DNA of 13,530 nucleotides from Oscillospiraceae bacterium (lineage in GTDB: Bacteria > Bacillota_A > Clostridia > Oscillospirales > Oscillospiraceae). Where the stretch lies: positions 1 through 13,530 of the forward strand of contig JAFOBK010000050.1 of assembly GCA_017381835.1 (NCBI GenBank). The letters run 5' to 3'. Within the stretch, counting starts at the first letter, position 1; every line of letters starts with the position of its first letter. Under the pieces are notes generated by a model. It saw nothing but the letters and a program-made list of their open reading frames with translations. It was not told where the DNA came from and did no database searches. Both the position numbers and the translations under genes were made by a program. Of this stretch, positions 8,412-13,530 are shown piece after piece.

Positions 8412-9905
8412 GTGAGCAAACAGATCAAAAAAACAACTGCTCTATTTATGCTTATGGCCATTGTCCTTTCTGCGTTTGCGGGTTGCAACGGTGTATACCA
8501 GGGTATTGAACCTGCGCCCACCGGCGCGCCCACTTCTCCTTCCGGCAGCATCCCCCCCAGTCCCAATATTTCTGGCGATCCTTTCACCGTCCTCATCATT
8601 TTTGACCAGGAGATTTTTACCCAGACCCAAGGCATTGAAGTCCAGTGGGCCGACGGTACATCCATCCATCGCGCAAAATTTGACGAGACCGATCATATCG
8701 CCAAGATCACCGGCCTGGATGGCGACTACAAAGTCACCTTGCACGGCCTGCCTGACGGCTATACCTATGATGCCAATGTTTACACTGCCACGAACAACAA
8801 ACGAAATATTGAAATCGAGATCTTCGAGCATATTTCTACCCGTGGCACCGGTACATCTCTGTACGGTAACGATGTCATCAAGCTCAACAGACTGGGCGCA
8901 TACACCGCAAACGTCAAAAAGAACAACAAGGGAGAGTCCACAACCGTTTATTACGAGTTTAGCCCCTCCCGCGCAGGCACTTACATCGTAGATACCATCG
9001 TGGATATCACGGCCAACGAGGTCAATCCCAGCCTGGATATCTACCATGGCTCCAGCGCATACAAAAACTATTCTCACACCATCGATTCCGGCGCTTCCGA
9101 AGCTGAGTATACCAGAAACGCCAGATACATCATCGAGGTGGACACCGAAAACATCGGCGCTGTGTACACCTTCGGAGTCACAGCTACTCACAAAGACGGC
9201 GTTTATCCCATTCCCGTCACCTTTGTTATCCGATTTGTCGGCGATTACGAAAATCCCAACTATAAGCGCAACAGTACCGTCATCATCCCCGACCAGGAAG
9301 GTCTTGAGAGCCGCGGCTACATCGACGAAAGCTATGTCATAGGCAGACTCACCTATCCGGAAGTGAAGGTCACCGACAAGGTCTATATTTTCGACAGTAG
9401 CATCTTTGCCTTGAACCCTGATGATGGCTATTACCACTTGGTAGACGAAAATGGCGAACCCAATGGCCCCATTTTGTTTGCAAAGCTGAGAAGGCGTCAC
9501 CGTTTCTTTGCCGACTACAAAGGCCAAGAAGTCGCCTTCGACTCTTATGGCACATACGGCGTCATCTGCGTAGAGGATCCCGGCAATGCATCGCTGCAGA
9601 CCCTGGTGGATGGCACGCAGAACTATAAGCTCTTTGTCCAGGGCGGCGATGCCTGCTATGGTGTCGTAGGTATGGAAGATTACCTGAGCTACAAAGGTTA
9701 TGGCGACTATGTGACCAACAGCGAAGGTGTCTACCCCGTAACGGAGGAACTGAAGGAATTCCTCCAGAAATTCTCCATTGCTCAGCGTTACTTCAACGAC
9801 GGAAACGGCTGGGCGGAGACCACCGCAGAAAGCGAATTTGGCTATCGGATCTATTCCGCTGAGGAAGATCAATGGCTGTTCGCCTGCTGCTACTTCCTTC
9901 CTTAA
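8412..9905 (+). CDS. Secreted lipoprotein with Cna-B-like and beta-sandwich domains
   Basis: A 497-residue protein starting at GTG 8412, chosen because AAGGGGG (8396-8402) sits nine bases upstream; a TTG at 8391 is in frame but would lie before that site. The N-terminus is a lipoprotein signal: basic MSKQIKK, a hydrophobic core, and the lipobox FAGC with the lipidated cysteine at 25. A Pro/Ser/Thr/Gly linker (about 32-55) follows. Residues about 57-140 look like a small transthyretin- or Cna-B-like domain (ITGLDGDYKVTLHGLPDGY). Residues about 145-275 look like a beta-sandwich containing 'TTVYYEFSPSRAGTYIVD', similar in style to bacterial pre-peptidase C-terminal domains. The last 200 residues are unrecognised and end in hydrophobic LFACCYFLP. 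It should be tethered to the outer face of the membrane. The third lipoprotein (12914) shares the layout. Function is unknown; gene order suggests a client or partner of the upstream MoxR/VWA system. Confidence 0.88.
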   Translation: MSKQIKKTTALFMLMAIVLSAFAGCNGVYQGIEPAPTGAPTSPSGSIPPSPNISGDPFTVLIIFDQEIFTQTQGIEVQWADGTSIHRAKFDETDHIAKITGLDGDYKVTLHGLPDGYTYDANVYTATNNKRNIEIEIFEHISTRGTGTSLYGNDVIKLNRLGAYTANVKKNNKGESTTVYYEFSPSRAGTYIVDTIVDITANEVNPSLDIYHGSSAYKNYSHTIDSGASEAEYTRNARYIIEVDTENIGAVYTFGVTATHKDGVYPIPVTFVIRFVGDYENPNYKRNSTVIIPDQEGLESRGYIDESYVIGRLTYPEVKVTDKVYIFDSSIFALNPDDGYYHLVDENGEPNGPILFAKLRRRHRFFADYKGQEVAFDSYGTYGVICVEDPGNASLQTLVDGTQNYKLFVQGGDACYGVVGMEDYLSYKGYGDYVTNSEGVYPVTEELKEFLQKFSIAQRYFNDGNGWAETTAESEFGYRIYSAEEDQWLFACCYFLP

Positions 9906-9932
9906 TCTCGTTTTTGTTCAGAAAAATAATAT

Positions 9933-9939
9933 AAGGAGG
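9933..9939 (+). promoter_or_regulatory. Strong ribosome binding site for the repeat lipoprotein
   Basis: AAGGAGG at 9933-9939 is a full anti-Shine-Dalgarno match, nine bases before the ATG at 9949. The open frame extends upstream to 9778, but this site and the signal peptide right after 9949 settle the start. It is the strongest site in the window, consistent with an abundant product. Confidence 0.88.
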
Positions 9940-9948
9940 CAATTCACT

Positions 9949-12822
9949 ATGAACAAAAAAATCATCACTCTCGTTACTGTTATTATGGCAGTGTGCATGA
10001 TGTTCGCCGCCTGCGGCCAGGATCCGGCCCCCGCTCCCGAGCATAATCACACCTTCGACAGCACCAAGTGGGCATCCGATGCAACCATGCACTGGCATGC
10101 CGCCAACTGTGAGCACACCACCGAAAAGACCGACATTCAGGGTCACATCGACGAGAATATCGACGGTGTTTGCGATGTGTGCGCTTACGCAGCTTCCCAC
10201 ACCCACACCTTCGAGGAAAAGTGGAACTACGATGCAACCAACCACTGGCATGCATCCACCTGCTTCCACAACGTCACCAGCGACACCGCAGCCCACACCG
10301 CTGACGAGATGGGCTTCTGCACCGTCTGCGGCTACAAGGTTTCTGATCCCGTTGTAGACACCGTGGAAAAGGCCATCGACCTGGGCGTTGCACAGAAGGA
10401 TACCGTTAAGCACGGCTCCATCTTCTCCTCCGAGGGCCACGAGATCAACTACGAATTCAGAAATGGCTACCTGTATGTTAAGGAAGGCACCACTGAGTAT
10501 TTCTACTCTCTGACCGCTGACGGCCAGGTGTTCGCTGCTATCCGTGCAAATGCATGGGGCGAGTCCACCGTATCCCGTGATGTGCTGGCTTCCGAGGACA
10601 ACCTGAAGGGCGCAGTGATCCCCAACGCTTTCATCAACAATGAGATCCAGTTCTACGGCGCTGAAGATCTGGTTTCCTATCTGTACGACATGGCATCCGT
10701 TGACAATCTGAACGGCGACTTTACCGAGAGCGTCACCGACGGTGTTTATGCCTTCAGCTTTGGCTACTACATCGACAGCTACGGTCTGTACCAGATCTCT
10801 GTAGAGTTCACCCTGGACGAGACCACCTACGCCATCGCTTCCGTGAATCTGAAGTCCACTCATTACGCTATGGAGAATGTGGAAATCGCAACTGAGGCTG
10901 CCGGCGATCTGCCCGCTACCTACGCTCCTAAGGCTGATGCAGAGGCTACCTATGTCTACACCGTAACCATCAATCAGGGCATCGACGCTGAGAACCCCTT
11001 CAATCCCGTGGATATGCTGGCTACCAACTTCGACCTGGTGGACGAGGAAGGCAATATCCTGCCCAACACCATCGAGATCGGCCGCAAGGAAGATGTAACT
11101 GTTTACATCGGCAACCTGTTCCCCAACACCGCTATGGTTGAGTTCATTCTGATGGAAGTTTCCGGTGAGAATGTCAACCTGGAGTGGAGCGATCCCAACT
11201 GGAAGAACGGCCTGAGCGCTTATCCCTATGACGGCTACATCCAGTTGACCTCCTCCGCCGCTATCGGCACCACCTACACCCTGAGCATTTCCGTCAACGG
11301 CACCGTTAAGACCTACACCATCACCGTGGTCGAGCCCACTCCCACCTACATCGTCGGCGGTGTTCTGGGCGAGGACTACGGCAACACCATCATGACTCCC
11401 AGCAACAAGCTGGAAATGACCGTGGGCGATAAGCAGACCATCGGCGCTTACCTGGATAAGGAAGCCGGCGAGATCCTCGTCACCGTTACTCCCGCAACCA
11501 CTCTGGACGACACCAAGTTCTCCAAATTCAGCGTTTGGGACGATATGGTTGGCGGCACCGTCAGCGGTATCAGCTATGACTTGAGTGCTCTGCCCGCAGG
11601 CGAGTACACCTTCACCTTCACCGCCAGCGTCAATGCTGAGCTGACCACCAGCATCCAGGTCACCGTCAAGGAGAAGGCAGCTCCTCCCAGCCAGGGCGGC
11701 GGTAATTACGTCACTCCCAGCGGCTCCGGCATCCAGACCGATCCCTTCATCATCACCAATTCCGGTGAGTACAAGGTCAACGTTGTCGATGGCGCAGCTG
11801 TATTCTTCGCTTTCACCGCAACCGAAGCTGGCACCATCAACTTCAAATTCACCAGCGACAACGGCTACCTGCAGGCTGGCACCTTCAGCTTCATGCTCTG
11901 CGATAAAATGACCACCGACAGCCTGTCCGTCAGCATCAACCCCGGTCAGACTTTCTTCATGAAGGTCTCCACCTATGACTACGGCTCCGACGAGATCACC
12001 TTCACTTTCTCCGCTCCCGGCGCTCCCGCTGTTGAAGAGCCTTCCGCTCCTGCCATCAGCGGCACCGGTGTTCAGACCGACCCCTTCATCATCACCCAGT
12101 CCGGTGACTACACCGCTAACGTTGTGGATGGCGCATATGTATACTTTGCCTTCACCGCAACCACATCCGGCACCATCAACTTCAAGTTTACCAGCGTTAA
12201 CGGCTACCTGCAGGCTGGCACCTACAGCTTCATGCTCTGCGATAAAATGACCACCGACACCCTGTCCGTCAGCATCAATGCTGGTCAGACTTTCTTCATG
12301 AAGGTCTCTACCTATGACCACGGTTCCGGCGCAATCACCTTCAACATCACCGTTCCCGGTGCTCCCGCTGTTGAAGAGCCCTCCTCTCCCGCCCTCAGCG
12401 GCAGTGGTGTTCAGGCCGACCCCTTCATCATCACCCAGTCCGGCACCTACACCGCTAATGTTGTGGCTGGCGCAGATGTATACTTTGCCTTCACCGCAAC
12501 CACGTCCGGCACCATCGAGTTCGCATTCGTTGGCGAAGGCTACCTGCAGGCTGGCACCTACAGCTTCATGCTCTGCGACAAAATAACCTTCGACACCCTG
12601 ACTGTGAGCATCACCGCAGGTCAGACCTTCTTCATGAAGATCTCTACCTATGACTACGGTTCCGGCGCAATCACCTTCAACATCACCGTTCCCGGCGCTG
12701 CTGCAAGCAGCGATCCCGCATCTCCTGCGCTGGTCAACAATGACGCTCCCTGCCAGATCATCAATCAGAACGAAGGCTGGCTGTATCAAGATCAGCAGGA
12801 ATGGCGTAAGCAGTACCATTGA
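9949..12822 (+). CDS. Repeat-containing lipoprotein with two His/Cys modules; C-terminal end probably frameshifted
   Basis: A 957-residue protein as read. The lipoprotein signal MNKKIITLVTVIMAV ends in the lipobox FAAC, with lipidated cysteine 22 (Cys16 lacks a proper lipobox). Two tandem His/Cys modules follow (34-78 and 86-127), each HTF...DAT-x-HWHAxxC-x-H...H...CxxC, which suggests metal binding. Residues 130-590 are beta-rich and unrecognised, with Ig-like stretches toward the end. Three near-identical 113-residue beta repeats begin at 592, 705 and 818, each opening GxGxQxDPFIIT and joined by PAVEEPS-type linkers. The final residues (NEGWLYQDQQEWRKQYH) are unlike the rest. A +1 shift at about 12787 gives KISRNGVSSTIDIAFTISFA and a TAA at 12848-12850, matching the end of each repeat. 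Codon use is strongly biased, and with the full-consensus binding site this suggests a major surface lipoprotein. Function is unknown. Confidence 0.87.
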   Translation: MNKKIITLVTVIMAVCMMFAACGQDPAPAPEHNHTFDSTKWASDATMHWHAANCEHTTEKTDIQGHIDENIDGVCDVCAYAASHTHTFEEKWNYDATNHWHASTCFHNVTSDTAAHTADEMGFCTVCGYKVSDPVVDTVEKAIDLGVAQKDTVKHGSIFSSEGHEINYEFRNGYLYVKEGTTEYFYSLTADGQVFAAIRANAWGESTVSRDVLASEDNLKGAVIPNAFINNEIQFYGAEDLVSYLYDMASVDNLNGDFTESVTDGVYAFSFGYYIDSYGLYQISVEFTLDETTYAIASVNLKSTHYAMENVEIATEAAGDLPATYAPKADAEATYVYTVTINQGIDAENPFNPVDMLATNFDLVDEEGNILPNTIEIGRKEDVTVYIGNLFPNTAMVEFILMEVSGENVNLEWSDPNWKNGLSAYPYDGYIQLTSSAAIGTTYTLSISVNGTVKTYTITVVEPTPTYIVGGVLGEDYGNTIMTPSNKLEMTVGDKQTIGAYLDKEAGEILVTVTPATTLDDTKFSKFSVWDDMVGGTVSGISYDLSALPAGEYTFTFTASVNAELTTSIQVTVKEKAAPPSQGGGNYVTPSGSGIQTDPFIITNSGEYKVNVVDGAAVFFAFTATEAGTINFKFTSDNGYLQAGTFSFMLCDKMTTDSLSVSINPGQTFFMKVSTYDYGSDEITFTFSAPGAPAVEEPSAPAISGTGVQTDPFIITQSGDYTANVVDGAYVYFAFTATTSGTINFKFTSVNGYLQAGTYSFMLCDKMTTDTLSVSINAGQTFFMKVSTYDHGSGAITFNITVPGAPAVEEPSSPALSGSGVQADPFIITQSGTYTANVVAGADVYFAFTATTSGTIEFAFVGEGYLQAGTYSFMLCDKITFDTLTVSITAGQTFFMKISTYDYGSGAITFNITVPGAAASSDPASPALVNNDAPCQIINQNEGWLYQDQQEWRKQYH
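10048..10329 (+). repeat. Two tandem His/Cys modules (HWHxxxCxH...CxxC)
   Basis: Module 1 spans 10048-10182 (residues 34-78) and module 2 spans 10204-10329 (86-127). Shared residues are HTF at the start, W, DAT, HWHA (48-51 and 99-102), Cys54/Cys105, His56/His107, His66/His116 and the CxxC pairs 75/78 and 124/127. The even spacing of conserved His and Cys suggests a metal site or small ribbon-like fold. Similar HWH-containing modules occur in lipoproteins of gut anaerobes as far as I recall; their ligand is not established. Confidence 0.75.
11722..12735 (+). repeat. Three in-frame tandem repeats of 339, 339 and 336 bases
   Basis: Units begin at 11722, 12061 and 12400. Units 1 and 2 are 113 codons each; unit 3 is one codon shorter in the FVGEGYL segment. 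All share GYLQAGT(F/Y)SFMLCDK, then SVSI or TVSI, GQTFFMK(V/I)STYD and GxxxITF. Similarity holds at DNA level too, including the 18-base run CTACCTGCAGGCTGGCAC in every copy. Each looks like one beta-sandwich domain on an extended stalk. A partial fourth copy seems to follow from about 12736, readable only if the frame shifts. Confidence 0.9.
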
Positions 12823-12850
12823 TATTGCTTTCACCATTTCCTTCGCTTAA
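12736..12850 (+). pseudogene. Frameshifted 3' end (partial fourth repeat) of the repeat lipoprotein
   Basis: Reading in the lipoprotein frame gives CQIINQNEGWLY up to 12786, then an unrelated tail. From 12788 the +1 frame encodes KISRNGVSSTIDIAFTISFA followed by TAA at 12848-12850. Aligned to the repeat ends (AGQTFFMKISTYDYGSGAIT, then FNITV), the two halves together form one continuous repeat end (INQNEGWLY / KISRNGVSSTIDIAFTISFA). One extra base or two missing bases near 12787 would explain it. It may be a real mutation or a sequencing or assembly error. Confidence 0.7.
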
Positions 12851-12867
12851 TCATCCGCATACAACAA

Positions 12868-12888
12868 AGGGGCTGCTCTGCAGCCCCT
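12868..12888 (+). terminator. GC-rich hairpin between lipoprotein genes (weak or partial terminator)
   Basis: GGGGCTGC (12869-12876) and GCAGCCCC (12880-12887) pair perfectly around a TCT loop, with a further A-T pair outside. The stem is followed by TCCACCCATTTATT, which lacks a clean T-run, so termination may be partial or the structure may protect the 3' end of the upstream message. It lies 18 bases after the frame-corrected stop at 12850 and 14 bases before the next ribosome binding site (12902-12907). Confidence 0.55.
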
Positions 12889-12913
12889 CCACCCATTTAT
12901 TAAGGAGAACTCC

Positions 12914-13530
12914 ATGAAAAAGTACTCTCGCATCACGCTGACTGCGCTCTTGATCTTAGCCCTGCTTGTGGGTATCACCGCTTGCGGCGACACGCCTACA
13001 AGCGACCCCGGCTCTACGCCTAACAGCGCAGCAATTCCCTCCACCTCCGGCACCAAGCCTGCCGATTCCACGGAGGACGGCTGCACCCTGATCCTGAAAA
13101 CCCAGGATGACAAGGTACTGCCCGATGTGACCCTCTCCATTGCATTGGACGGAGTCCCCGTTGTTACCACCCGTACCGACAGCGAGGGCAAGGCAAAGGT
13201 AGCGCTGGATCCCGGCACCTATTCCATCAGCTATATGGGCCTCCCGGCCTATCATCTGGCCTACACCGAGGTTTTGGAGATCGTTAACCCCGATTGCACC
13301 ATTGTGCTGGAAGTGTTCGATAATGCCCCCAACGGCACCGCAGAGCATCCCTATCGCCTCTCTCAAGGCATCAACACCTTTAACATCCCCGCCGATACCA
13401 CCTTCCATTATGCCATCAACGCTGTCACAAAGATCCTCATCACCGTGAAGGCTGTAGATGTGGAAGTAGTGTACATCACCAAGGGAGACAACAATGAGGA
13501 AATTGAGCAGGTATGCACCCCCAACGAAAA
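12914..13530 (+). CDS. Lipoprotein with Cna-B-like domain (3' end beyond the window)
   Basis: The ATG at 12914 follows AAGGAG (12902-12907) by six bases; 205 codons are visible before the right edge and no stop is reached. The N-terminus is a lipoprotein signal, MKKYSRITLTALLILALLVG then ITAC, with lipidated cysteine 24. A Ser/Thr/Pro-rich linker (about 26-52) follows. Residues about 56-110 form a Cna-B or carboxypeptidase-regulatory-like domain (LPDVTLSIALDGVPVVTTRT, DSEGKAKVALDPGTYSI). After it, NGTAEHPYRLSQGINTFNIP resembles the opening of the 113-residue repeats in the gene upstream (GxGxQxDPFIIT...) and starts a second beta domain. The order of parts equals that of the lipoprotein at 8412, so the two are probably distant paralogues. 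It should be anchored on the outer face of the membrane. The hairpin just upstream may set its expression relative to the preceding gene. Function is unknown. Confidence 0.85.
   Translation, partial: MKKYSRITLTALLILALLVGITACGDTPTSDPGSTPNSAAIPSTSGTKPADSTEDGCTLILKTQDDKVLPDVTLSIALDGVPVVTTRTDSEGKAKVALDPGTYSISYMGLPAYHLAYTEVLEIVNPDCTIVLEVFDNAPNGTAEHPYRLSQGINTFNIPADTTFHYAINAVTKILITVKAVDVEVVYITKGDNNEEIEQVCTPNE

Noticed and set aside
8442..9872. A 476-codon minus-strand open frame opposite the first lipoprotein
   Set aside because: The plus strand has a proper binding site, signal peptide and lipobox; the antisense translation has none of these.
9904..9932. TAATAT at 9927-9932 considered as a -10 element for the repeat lipoprotein
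   Set aside because: No -35 element lies at the right distance, and transcription would begin at or after the ribosome binding site at 9933.
11722..12735. Tandem repeats considered as a CRISPR array or mobile-element repeats
   Set aside because: The units are 339 bases, in frame and without unique spacers; they are protein domain repeats.
12787..12787. Programmed ribosomal frameshifting at the end of the repeat lipoprotein
   Set aside because: There is no slippery heptamer, no rare-codon or stop context, and no nearby pseudoknot; a simple indel explains the data better.
9793..12837. A 1014-codon open frame on the minus strand opposite the repeat lipoprotein
   Set aside because: It mirrors the codon bias of the plus-strand gene (few stop complements in biased codons), repeats with the same period as the plus-strand repeats, and has no ribosome binding site or recognisable domain.

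Overview
The window reads as chromosomal DNA of a Gram-positive, anaerobic Clostridia-type bacterium, probably an uncultured Oscillospiraceae or Lachnospiraceae relative from the gut. This rests on strong AAGGAG-type ribosome binding sites, a consensus sigma-A promoter, moderate GC, and lipoproteins with Firmicutes-style signal peptides. The placement is inferred from style, not from a marker gene.

Layout. Positions 1-274 (minus strand) hold a frameshifted remnant resembling a family-A DNA polymerase, cut by the left edge. A near-perfect promoter (342-370) then starts a long plus-strand gene block. First come five tightly packed genes: a polytopic membrane protein (432-1871), a MoxR-family AAA+ ATPase (1904-2884), a DUF58 protein (2887-3771), a BatA-like membrane-anchored VWA protein (3768-5645) and a large membrane-anchored protein with two VWA domains (5623-8310). 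Three lipoprotein genes follow on the same strand: 8412-9905, 9949-12822 and 12914 to the right edge.

How the genes may work together. MoxR ATPases with DUF58 and VWA partners are widely thought to act as chaperone-like machines that mature, insert or activate other proteins, using MIDAS metal sites on the VWA partners. Here the ATPase and DUF58 protein look cytoplasmic, while the VWA proteins look anchored in the membrane with large extracytoplasmic parts. The three beta-rich lipoproteins directly downstream are natural candidates for clients or surface partners; this link is inferred from gene order only.

The most notable points are: (1) the five-gene MoxR/VWA module followed by three lipoproteins, two of which (8412 and 12914) share one architecture; (2) the middle lipoprotein, with two His/Cys HWH...CxxC modules at its N-terminus and three near-identical 113-residue repeats at its C-terminus; (3) a probable frameshift at about 12787 that replaces the natural end of that lipoprotein with an out-of-frame tail; (4) a 19-base GC-rich hairpin between the second and third lipoprotein genes. 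No RNA genes, insertion sequences or CRISPR arrays were seen.
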